The notes under the pieces: model-generated
Databases searched by the model: none
What the model was told of the DNA's origin: nothing
The model's input: the letters and a program-made list of their open reading frames with translations, nothing else
Translations under genes and position numbers: made by a program
Shown here: positions 36,427 to 44,404 of the stretch, piece by piece
Numbering within the stretch: position 1 is the stretch's first letter
Layout of the letters: every line of letters starts with the position of its first letter
Assembly (NCBI GenBank): GCA_902500825.1
Contig: CABVRX010000016.1
Coordinates: forward strand, 1 to 64,000
Length of the DNA stretch: 64,000 nt
Reading direction: 5' to 3'
DNA from: an uncultured Nitrospira sp.
GTDB lineage: Bacteria; Nitrospirota; Nitrospiria; Nitrospirales; Nitrospiraceae

Positions 36427-38679
36427 ATGAGGCGAATACTCAAAGCGCTCGCATGGGGCTGTGTGGTTGGGCTCATCGGGCTCGTCTTCAGCTTCACGCA
36501 CATGGCGAGAAGTTTTGAAGAGGATCTTGGCCTCGACTTTTTTTTTAAGTTGAGAGGTGTTCAACAACCGCCCACGGAAGCCGTCGTCGTCAGTATCGAT
36601 AGAGACTCTGCGGAAAACCTCAAGATCCCGGACAATCCTGACAAGTGGCCTCGCTCCGTTCATGCGAGACTTATCGACACCCTTGTGCGAGCAGGTGCCA
36701 AGGCCATTACCTTCGACGTACATTTTATCGAGCCGAAGGTGACGGAAGACGATCATCTGTTCGAACAGGCGATTCGCCGCGCTGGAAATGTGGTCCTCGC
36801 TGATGCCATGAGGGCGAAAGATATTCCGACCCCATCGGCTGGACATGATGCCTCCGACACCACCAATATCGTCAAGCTCATCAAGCCGCTTGAGTCGTTT
36901 GCGCAGGCGGCGACGGGAACTGCACCATTCGTCCTGCCCAGGATTCCTTTCAAGGTGAATCAGTATTGGACGTTCCAGCAGGGAGCCGGTGATGCCCCGA
37001 CGTTTCCGATTGTGGCATTGCAGCTGTACGGGTGGGAGGAGTTAGGAAATTTGGTTCAGTTGGTGAAACAGGTCAACCCGGCCTATGCGGAGAGGCTGCT
37101 CGGCGATGTGGAGAAGGAGCGTATCACGCGAAGTCTTGTGGGAATGATCCGTGATCTGCGAGACCTGTTTGAAGGCGATTCCTTGCTGGCTGAGCGGGTG
37201 CGCGAGGAGTTAGAGCGATCGGGTCTGCGAGCGAAGGACCAGGGTCGGTATCGCCTTCTGAAGGCTCTGATCAATATATACGGAGGAGAGGTCAGCCGGT
37301 ATATCAACTTCTATGGACCGCCTGGGACGGTTCCCACGATCCATTATGACCAGGCGCTGCAGATTGGAACGGAGTCAGGGCCGGCTTTCGATGTGGAGGG
37401 CAAAGCAGTCTTTGTCGGCCTTTCGGAAATTCTGCTCGCGGAACGAAAGGACAGCTTTTACACCGTCTTCTCGCAGGGGAACGGGGTATTCATCGGTGGG
37501 GTGGAAATTGCCGCAAGCGCCTTCCTGAACATTCTCGATGACACGACGATCGTACCGATCAGCTTGCCGGCTCATATCGGGCTGCTGTTGTGTTGGGGGA
37601 TGGTCGTCGGGGCTCTCTGTCGGCTGCTCTCTATCAGCATTGCCGCCGGGGCGATGTTCGGCATGGCCGGGCTGTATCTGACTATCGCCGCACATCAATT
37701 TCAGTCCTACCAGCAATGGTATCCGGTTGTGCTTCCTCTCCTCGTTCAGTTGCCGATCGGCTTCGTCGGTGCGGTCCTCTGGAATTATGTCGAATCGGAT
37801 CGTGAGCGAAAGAACATCCGCAAAGCGTTCGGGCTCTATTTGCCGAACGATGTCGTCGATCAATTGGCGAAGGACATGGCGAATATCAAGGGCACGACAC
37901 AGGTGGTCTACGGAACCTGCCTGTTCACCGATGCCGGAGACTATACTGCGCTCTCAGAGAAAATGACGCCGAAGGACCTCAGCGATTTCCTTGGCCGGTA
38001 TTTCGAAGCGCTCTTTCAGCCGGTGCGCAAACATGGCGGTCTGATCGTGGATCTGAAAGGGGATTCGATCTTAGCTATTTGGAAAGGACCGCACGATGAT
38101 CCGGCTCTGCGCAAAAAGGCTTGTCTGGCCGCGCTGGAGATGTCTGAGTCCGTGGCCCGGTTCAATCAATCTGTGGCGCCCTATAGTCTGCCCACACGCA
38201 TCGGTCTGCATGCCGGTGAATTGACGATCGGGGCGGTCGGAGCCATGGATCACTATGAATATCGGCCGACCGGCGATGTCGTCAATACAGCCTCGCGTGT
38301 GGAAGGGTTCAACAAGTATGTCGGGACACAAATCGCCGTGAGCGACGAAGTGATCAAAGGTTTGGACGGACTACTGACCAGGCAACTCGGTACATTCCGG
38401 CTCAAAGGCAAAGGCACACCGCTGAGGCTTCATGAATTGGTGAACCCCTCGGAGCAGGTGAAACAGATACAGCATGAAATCTGCGCGATCTTCGCGGAGG
38501 GGTTGACGGCCTTTAGAAATCGTTCGTGGGATCAGGCTCGCGCTGCCTTCCAGCGGTGTCTCGACGTGACAGAACAAGATGGCCCCTCTCAGTTCTATTT
38601 TGCCCTCTGCGATCAGTATCTCACGACTCCCCCTTCAGAAGAACCCTGGGACGCTGTCATCACTTTTGAAAACAAATAG
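36427..38679 (+). CDS. CHASE2-domain adenylate/guanylate cyclase (750 aa)
   Basis: A membrane helix (LAWGCVVGLIGLVFSFTHM) opens the protein; an extracytoplasmic CHASE2 sensor (about 30-370; AVVVSIDRDSAENLK, ITFDVHFIEP, GKAVFVGLSEILLAERKDSF) follows, then three membrane helices and a class III cyclase (about 480-690): CLFTDAGDYTALSEKM, IVDLKGDSILAIW (Lys and Asp kept), YEYRPTGDVVNTASRVEGF. A short TPR-like tail ends it. The domain order is the standard CHASE2-cyclase sensor. ATG 36427 is preferred; GTG 36370 is possible. Confidence 0.92.
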   Translation: MRRILKALAWGCVVGLIGLVFSFTHMARSFEEDLGLDFFFKLRGVQQPPTEAVVVSIDRDSAENLKIPDNPDKWPRSVHARLIDTLVRAGAKAITFDVHFIEPKVTEDDHLFEQAIRRAGNVVLADAMRAKDIPTPSAGHDASDTTNIVKLIKPLESFAQAATGTAPFVLPRIPFKVNQYWTFQQGAGDAPTFPIVALQLYGWEELGNLVQLVKQVNPAYAERLLGDVEKERITRSLVGMIRDLRDLFEGDSLLAERVREELERSGLRAKDQGRYRLLKALINIYGGEVSRYINFYGPPGTVPTIHYDQALQIGTESGPAFDVEGKAVFVGLSEILLAERKDSFYTVFSQGNGVFIGGVEIAASAFLNILDDTTIVPISLPAHIGLLLCWGMVVGALCRLLSISIAAGAMFGMAGLYLTIAAHQFQSYQQWYPVVLPLLVQLPIGFVGAVLWNYVESDRERKNIRKAFGLYLPNDVVDQLAKDMANIKGTTQVVYGTCLFTDAGDYTALSEKMTPKDLSDFLGRYFEALFQPVRKHGGLIVDLKGDSILAIWKGPHDDPALRKKACLAALEMSESVARFNQSVAPYSLPTRIGLHAGELTIGAVGAMDHYEYRPTGDVVNTASRVEGFNKYVGTQIAVSDEVIKGLDGLLTRQLGTFRLKGKGTPLRLHELVNPSEQVKQIQHEICAIFAEGLTAFRNRSWDQARAAFQRCLDVTEQDGPSQFYFALCDQYLTTPPSEEPWDAVITFENK

Positions 38680-39373
38680 TCTGACGCGCGAGATTAGCGG
38701 ACTGTAACAAATACCGCATACTTCGTTGCACGGCCTCAGAGCTGCTCATCCAGCCTTCGTGAAAAGGGCGTCATAGTCAGCCACTTTCCTCGGGCCTGAA
38801 TCGAATCGGATACAGGATCTATTTCGATACATTGGATCTGTTTCGATACATCAAGATCTTGACAACGATTGCGGAAATAATTGGTCGGAAGCTCCCGCCT
38901 GTGACTGACGTGCTCCGCTAGGCCGTTCTGTCACGCTGAAAATGAGTGCGACCAACCGTCGCGGCGCCGCATAACTGAACCTCTGAGCCTGAAACGGGTT
39001 GGTTACGTCTTCTCCATCCATCCTTTCCTTCTTGCATAGGCACATCCTTTGCGTATCGCCGTGCGGAGGTGATGATGTTGACCAGATGTAATGGTGGTAA
39101 TTCAGGTTTCCTGAGTGAAGGTGGTGTTTTGACATATAGGAATACGTTTAATTCTTATACCTTATAAAATGGCATGTGGCCGCCTCGTCGTAATGCTTGT
39201 AATTGGTCGAGTGTGATGATTAGGGTGCGCCCCTCCTTGTCATGCATGAGGACTTGGAGGATCCGGAGAAGTAGTCGAGTCGTCAAAAAGCGGAATTGAT
39301 CAGAGCTTCCCTAAGTGCACTATGGCTGATTCCAGGATGGGACAGCCGTGAAGCAACGAGAAGGGAGGTAGTG
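38680..39373. other. Long upstream region of the FecR-TPR-barrel gene
   Basis: About 690 bases with no supported gene. It holds the direct repeat at 38815-38851 and a TTGACA at 38859-38864 with no well-placed -10 hexamer. Unusual length for such a region suggests control sequence or an RNA, but no RNA family is recognised. Confidence 0.4.
38815..38851. repeat. Tandem direct repeat GGATCTRTTTCGATACAT
   Basis: Two 18-base copies, differing at one position, lie with a period of 19 bases (GGATCTATTTCGATACAT, then GGATCTGTTTCGATACAT), just before a TTGACA. The spacing of nearly two helical turns suits tandem operator sites for a regulator binding one face of the DNA. The downstream gene is the FecR-TPR-barrel protein, about 520 bases away. 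Confidence 0.55.
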
Positions 39374-42300
39374 ATGGGAGGAACGGCGAACCGATGGGGG
39401 GTTTGTGCAAGTCTTATGGTTTGCTCAAGCATCCTGCTGGGTGTGTTGTCTCCTGCCCCGTCACGTGCGGCGACATGCGAGCCGCCGATCGCGAAAGCGA
39501 TGGCCGTCGAGGGCAAGGTGGATGTCCGCTCCACCGACAGCACGCAGTGGCGGCCGGTCAAGCTGAACGACACCTTCTGCCCCGGCGACGTCATTCGCGT
39601 GCAGGAACGAAGCAGAGCCGATATCGCGCTCTCGAATCAGCCGATCTTACGTCTCGATCAGAACAGCACGATGACGCTCGGCGGCGTCAAGAAACAAGGC
39701 GGCTCGGTCGTCGAACTCACGAAGGGCGCCGTGCACTTCTTCAGTCGCCTCCCCAGGAACCTCGACATCAAGACCGCCTTCGTGAACGCAGGTGTGGAAG
39801 GTACGGAAGGCGTCGTGAACGTCGGCGAGGAGAAAGCTGAAGTCACGATCTTCGAAGGGAAGGTCGTCGCGGCCAACGAATCCGGGACAGTCACCCTCAC
39901 CAACGGCCAGTCGGTTGTTGCTGAAACGGGTAAACCCCTTACATATCAGACCGTCGTCAAGCCGCGCGATGCGGTGCAGTGGGCGCTGCATTACCCGCCG
40001 GTCATTGACCGGAAATCCGGTGAAGCGGGAGAAGCGCAATCGCTCACCAACCGTGCCGCAGACGCGCTGGCGGTCGGCCGGGTGGACGAAGCCAAGGCGG
40101 ACCTCGACCGGGCGCTGAAAACGGATCCGCGATCTGCCGATGCACTGGCCCTCCAGTCCATCATCGCCGTCGTGCAAAACGACAAGGAACAAGCGCTGGG
40201 CTTGGCCACCAGCGCAGTGGCGGCAAATCCGCAGTCCGCCTCCGCTAAGATCGCGCTGTCCTATGCCCAACAGGCTCATTTTGATGTCGACGGAGGGCTG
40301 AAGAGTCTCCAGGAAGCCGTCAAGGCCGAACCCAACAACGCCCTGGCCTGGTCGCGATTGGCGGAATTGCATCTGTCGCTGCAGCAACTCGATAAGGGAT
40401 TAGCAGCCGCACAACAAGCCGTGGAAATAAATCCCGATGTCGAGCGGGCACACACGGTTTTAGGATTTGCCTACCTCTTGCAGGTCAAAACCAAAGAGGC
40501 GCAAGCCGAATTTCAAAAGGCGCATGAAATTGACCAAGCTGCGGCATTGCCGCAACTGGGATTAGGTTTGGCCAAATTCCGGGAAGGCAAAGTCGAAGAA
40601 GGTCGCCGCGAGATGGAAGTCGCCGCCAGCTTGGATCCAAACAATTCGATGATCCGCAGTTATCTAGGCAAAGCGTACTTCGAAGAGAAAAAAACAGATT
40701 TGACGGAACGTGAATATCAGAACGCCAAGGAACTTGACCCCAAAGATCCAACACCGTTCTTCTATGACGCGCTACAGAAACAGCTCACCAACAGGCCGGT
40801 CGAGGCGTTAAAGGACATGGAGACGGCCATTAAGAACAATCAAAATCGCGCTGTGTATCGGTCTCAATTACAAATGGATCGAGACCTTGCGGCACGCAGT
40901 TCTGCCTTGGGTCGTGTCTACACCGATTTGGGTTTCGAGCAAGTCGCCTTGGTTGAAGGTTGGACTTCTATCACGCAGGATCCCAGCAGTTACACGGCTG
41001 CTCGTTTCCTGGCCGATACCTATGCCTCACGGGAACGTTCAGAAGTGGCGCGGGTCAGCGAATTGCTGCGATCCCAACTGTTACAACCGCAAAACATCAC
41101 GCCGATCCAACCAACCCAAGCCATCAGCAATCTTTTGTTACTGGGTTCCATCGGTCCAACCGGCACGTCGTTTAGCGAGTTCAATACCTTGATGGTCAAT
41201 CGCGACCGGCTCACGTTTCTCGGCAATGGATTGTATGGTAGCAATAACACAGCGATGGGAGAAGGTGTCGTTGCCGGCATTTTCGGAAAACTCTCGGTCA
41301 GCGCCGGATTCTCCAATTTTAGGACAGATGGCTGGCGCGCGAATGCCAACCAAAAAGATGCGATTGCGAACGTGTTCATGCAGTATGAACTCACCCACAA
41401 AACGAGTATTCAGGCTGAATATCGCTATCGCAACCTACAGCTAGGTGACGTGCAGCAACGATTCTTTAACGATAATTTCGAGCCATTTTTTAATAATTCG
41501 ATAGTGAACAATGTTTTCAGGATTGGAGGACGGCATTCTTTTACACCTGACTCGACCCTGCTAGCCAACTTTAGTTACACGAAAAATGGGGATCTTGCCA
41601 CATTCGCCCCTCCGAATACGCCCCCCGTTGACGTCGGACTCGGGAGTCCTGTTCCGATCTCATTCCAGCAAATCAACGGAAAAGGATTCAAGCAGGACGC
41701 GTATACCGCTGAGGTCCAACACATATTGCGCACTCAGTATCTGAATCTCGTGACCGGTGGAGGCTACAGACAACAAAACGGAAGCCCCCAATTACTTGTC
41801 AATCTTAATGCCAGCATCCTGGACCCCACGGACCCTACCCTCGCGAACCTCAATGTAGTGAACCAACCGATTCCGTTGCTTCTCCAACACCTCAACGCGT
41901 ATGCGTACGGCTATTTCAAGCCGATTCGGAATCTGACCTTGATCGCGGGAGGAAGCTACGACTATTTGGAAGGCTCACCGGCATACGTGGCTGGACCGAA
42001 TTCCGACAACTCGAAGAGTCAGTTTAACCCAAAATTCGGCCTGCTCTATCAGCCTCACCCGAACACGACGATTCGGTTAGCGGCCTTCAGGACGCTTAAA
42101 TCACAAACCTTAAATGAGCAGACAATCGAGCCCACCCAGGTGGCAGGCTTTAACCAGTTCTACGACGACGTCTCTATTAGCCATGGATGGCGCTACGGAG
42201 CGGCGATCAACCAAAAGTTCTCAAAGACGTTCTTTGGAGGTGTCGAAGGTTCTTACAGAAAAGTGGACCTTCCCACAACGGATGTCCTCGATGTCACAAA

Positions 42301-42769
42301 TACCACTAACAATACTAACGAGTGGTATCAGGCGTTGGCCTATCTCAACTATGCGCCGCATCCGTGGGTCGCACTCAGGGCACATTACCAATATGACCAA
42401 TACGCCAACAGTTTGCCTGGTGCCGGACAATTCTCCGATGCCCAGCTATACACGAGTCGCGTGCCCTTGTCGGCTGGTTTTTTCCACCCATCTGGGTTCA
42501 TTGCCAATGTGACTGTCACCTACTGGAACCAAACTGGGACGTTTGAGCCCCTGAGTCAACCACTCGGAACACGAGTAGATGGGCACGATACGTTTTGGCT
42601 GACCGATGCCATGATCGGATACCGGATGCCGGAACGGTACGGACTGATTGTGGTCGGCGTGAAAAATCTATTTGATCAGCAGTTCAACTATTTCAACACG
42701 GACTGGAGAAATCCGATCATTCAGCCTGATCGGCTCGCATTCTTCAAGATCACCATTGCCCTTCCATGA
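39374..42769 (+). CDS. FecR-TPR-outer-membrane beta-barrel fusion protein (1131 aa)
   Basis: Start ATG 39374 with AGGGAGGT 4-6 bases upstream. A signal peptide ends APSRAA. Residues about 40-175 are a FecR domain (VEGKVDVRS, GDVIRVQERSRADIAL, VELTKGAVHFFSR, VEGTEGVVNVGEEKAEVTIFEGKV). About 200-560 are TPR units (ADALAVGRVDEAKADLDRAL, LAELHLSLQQLDKGLAAAQQ, AHTVLGFAYLLQVKTKEAQA). From about 600 to the end a TonB-dependent-receptor-like barrel of about 530 residues follows, rich in aromatic/Gly/Asn alternation (YRYRNLQLG, YGYFKPIRNLTLIAGGSYDY, PERYGLIVVGVKNLFDQ) and ending in FFKITIALP. No TonB box or plug is seen, so it is probably a self-contained pore or secretion channel with a periplasmic scaffold. 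Confidence 0.85.
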   Translation: MGGTANRWGVCASLMVCSSILLGVLSPAPSRAATCEPPIAKAMAVEGKVDVRSTDSTQWRPVKLNDTFCPGDVIRVQERSRADIALSNQPILRLDQNSTMTLGGVKKQGGSVVELTKGAVHFFSRLPRNLDIKTAFVNAGVEGTEGVVNVGEEKAEVTIFEGKVVAANESGTVTLTNGQSVVAETGKPLTYQTVVKPRDAVQWALHYPPVIDRKSGEAGEAQSLTNRAADALAVGRVDEAKADLDRALKTDPRSADALALQSIIAVVQNDKEQALGLATSAVAANPQSASAKIALSYAQQAHFDVDGGLKSLQEAVKAEPNNALAWSRLAELHLSLQQLDKGLAAAQQAVEINPDVERAHTVLGFAYLLQVKTKEAQAEFQKAHEIDQAAALPQLGLGLAKFREGKVEEGRREMEVAASLDPNNSMIRSYLGKAYFEEKKTDLTEREYQNAKELDPKDPTPFFYDALQKQLTNRPVEALKDMETAIKNNQNRAVYRSQLQMDRDLAARSSALGRVYTDLGFEQVALVEGWTSITQDPSSYTAARFLADTYASRERSEVARVSELLRSQLLQPQNITPIQPTQAISNLLLLGSIGPTGTSFSEFNTLMVNRDRLTFLGNGLYGSNNTAMGEGVVAGIFGKLSVSAGFSNFRTDGWRANANQKDAIANVFMQYELTHKTSIQAEYRYRNLQLGDVQQRFFNDNFEPFFNNSIVNNVFRIGGRHSFTPDSTLLANFSYTKNGDLATFAPPNTPPVDVGLGSPVPISFQQINGKGFKQDAYTAEVQHILRTQYLNLVTGGGYRQQNGSPQLLVNLNASILDPTDPTLANLNVVNQPIPLLLQHLNAYAYGYFKPIRNLTLIAGGSYDYLEGSPAYVAGPNSDNSKSQFNPKFGLLYQPHPNTTIRLAAFRTLKSQTLNEQTIEPTQVAGFNQFYDDVSISHGWRYGAAINQKFSKTFFGGVEGSYRKVDLPTTDVLDVTNTTNNTNEWYQALAYLNYAPHPWVALRAHYQYDQYANSLPGAGQFSDAQLYTSRVPLSAGFFHPSGFIANVTVTYWNQTGTFEPLSQPLGTRVDGHDTFWLTDAMIGYRMPERYGLIVVGVKNLFDQQFNYFNTDWRNPIIQPDRLAFFKITIALP

Positions 42770-42820
42770 GAACAATGATCAAAAATGTGCTGATGAAAAC
42801 CCAACCGACAGGAGGTGCGT

Positions 42821-43486
42821 ATGTTGATTAGATGCTTAGCCGTGATCTGTGCCATGGCGCTCACCATTCCTATCTGGGGACTCACGAGTGACGCCCTGGC
42901 ACTGAACATTACGTTGAGGAAGGCGAGCCCCAATACCGTGGGCTGTGACCTGGTTGTGACCGAGACAGGAGATATTGACACGGATACCTTGAGCGTTAGC
43001 TGCAAAGTTGGGCCGCCGTCAGAAGGCGTGCCTAATATACCCGGGCTTGCTCTGTGTCGCAATCCAGGGAGCAAGAAGAACGCAGCCCCAGGGATACAGC
43101 TGGTGGAAGTGGAATTAGTTGGATCATTTGAGGACACGTCCTCAGTTAACCAGGTGAATTGCAACGGGGAGACTGGACAGTGTGAACAAACTGTTACCGC
43201 TTCGGCCAAAGGAGCTCAATTAGCCGCGTTAAATGCTGCATGCCCAAACCCACGATGGACCGTGTCAGATTTTGCGCCCTGTTCGACGATAATTATGGTC
43301 ACAGCAACTGGTACATGTGGCGAAGGGTACGGGACGAGGACAGCCACGGCAACATTCAGCTGTGTAGAGATTAACTGCCAGGCGGTAGTGCAGTTCGATA
43401 AAAAAACTGGGAGATTGGGGGGGCCTGATTACGCATGCAATGAGGTATCTAGGACAGATTCAGGGTGTGTGTATCCTGGAGACTAA
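42821..43486 (+). CDS. Secreted cysteine-rich protein, copy 1 (221 aa)
   Basis: ATG 42821 matches the paralogue's start and has GGAGGT 4 bases upstream (an in-frame GTG lies 6 bases earlier). The signal peptide of about 29 residues ends SDALA. The mature part has 12 cysteines in positions conserved with copy 2 (VGCDL, SCKVGPP, LCRNPG, NCNG, QCEQT, ACPNP, FAPC, GTCGEG, SCVEINC, YACN, GCVYP), which would allow six disulfides. No family recognised. Between the barrel gene and the DsbA-like gene on the same strand: exported and disulfide-bonded is a reasonable inference. Confidence 0.8.
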   Translation: MLIRCLAVICAMALTIPIWGLTSDALALNITLRKASPNTVGCDLVVTETGDIDTDTLSVSCKVGPPSEGVPNIPGLALCRNPGSKKNAAPGIQLVEVELVGSFEDTSSVNQVNCNGETGQCEQTVTASAKGAQLAALNAACPNPRWTVSDFAPCSTIIMVTATGTCGEGYGTRTATATFSCVEINCQAVVQFDKKTGRLGGPDYACNEVSRTDSGCVYPGD

Positions 43487-43495
43487 GGAGGTTGA

Positions 43496-43645
43496 ATGCT
43501 GAGGCCAGTACCAACAAGTCGCCCGATCACTTTTGTGCTTTGGGGATGGGGCTCCTGCAGGCCGCAGGGCTGAGTGAGAACACGGGGACCGCTGCACAGC
43601 CAACAGCGGTCGCCACTATTGATGGTTCCATTGTCTCAGAAGCCG
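43496..43645 (+). pseudogene. Frameshifted 5' fragment of the SurA/DsbA-like gene
   Basis: 150 bases align with the first 151 bases of the gene at 44405: ATGCTGAGG start, GGGGATGGG, GCCGCAGG, and ATTGATGGTTCCATTGTCTC near the end. One base is lost in the T-rich part before GGGGATGGG, which shifts the frame to TGA after about 25 codons. The homology then stops and the second copy of the secreted-protein leader begins. The ribosome site AAGGAGG is intact, so a short peptide might still be made. Confidence 0.8.
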
Positions 43646-43700
43646 AGAGCACAATGGCCAAAAATGTATTAATGCAAACCCAACCAACAGGAGGCGCGTT

Positions 43701-44342
43701 ATGTTGAGTAGATTCATGTCCGTGCTCTGTGTCATGGCGCTCACCATTCCTATCTGGGGACTCACGAGTGACGCCCTGGCACTGAACATTACGTTGAGGA
43801 AGGCGAGCCCCAATAGCGTGTTGTGTGAGGTGCAGGGTACCGGTGCGGGAAATATTACCAAGGATCCCCTGGTCTTTAGCTGCGAAGTTGGGCCGCCGCA
43901 AGAACTCTCGACTATAACCGGGCTTGTTGTGTGTGGAAATCCCGGGAAGAAGTTGAATGCCGCGCCCGGTATACAGCTGGCGGAATTAGCTGGAACATTT
44001 GTTGAGTTTGATCCAGTTAGCCCGAGAAATTGTGACAAGAATGGAAAGTGCGTACAAAGTGTTCTTGCTGAGCCAACCGAAACTCAATTAACCTCGTTAA
44101 ATGCTGCATGCCCAAACCCACAATGGGTTGCGAAAGATTTTGTGCCCTGTGCAGCGACTGTTACGGTCCAAGGGATTGGTCTGTGTAGTGATCGAATCAC
44201 CGAGGGGGTGCTAGCCCAGGCATCATACTCCTGCGTGATCCCGAATTGTGAGGCTGTCCTGACATACAATCCAGCCACTCAGAAATTGGAGGGACCTGAT
44301 TTCACATGCACAAAGCTATCAGAGGGACCGTCATCATGTTAG
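43701..44342 (+). CDS. Secreted cysteine-rich protein, copy 2 (213 aa)
   Basis: Paralogue of the gene at 42821, with the same signal peptide and the same first 12 mature residues (LNITLRKASPNS/T) at nucleotide level. All 12 mature cysteines are kept (VLCEV, SCEVGPP, VCGNPG, NCDKNG, KCVQS, ACPNP, FVPC, GLCSDR, SCVIPNC, FTCTK, SSC), while the residues between them differ at roughly half the positions. GGAGGCG ribosome site. Followed by the DsbA-like gene 62 bases on. Ligand or role unknown; constant leader plus variable body is the pattern of diversifying secreted families. Confidence 0.8.
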   Translation: MLSRFMSVLCVMALTIPIWGLTSDALALNITLRKASPNSVLCEVQGTGAGNITKDPLVFSCEVGPPQELSTITGLVVCGNPGKKLNAAPGIQLAELAGTFVEFDPVSPRNCDKNGKCVQSVLAEPTETQLTSLNAACPNPQWVAKDFVPCAATVTVQGIGLCSDRITEGVLAQASYSCVIPNCEAVLTYNPATQKLEGPDFTCTKLSEGPSSC

Positions 44343-44404
44343 GAACACTACAAAATGGAGCATTAAAGAGTGGGCACCAGGCTTGTAGAGGAAGAGAAGA
44401 TTGA

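Noticed and set aside
38859-38884. TTGACA as the promoter of the barrel gene
   Set aside because: No -10 hexamer at 16-18 bases; distance to the gene is over 500 bases. Kept only as context for the direct repeat.
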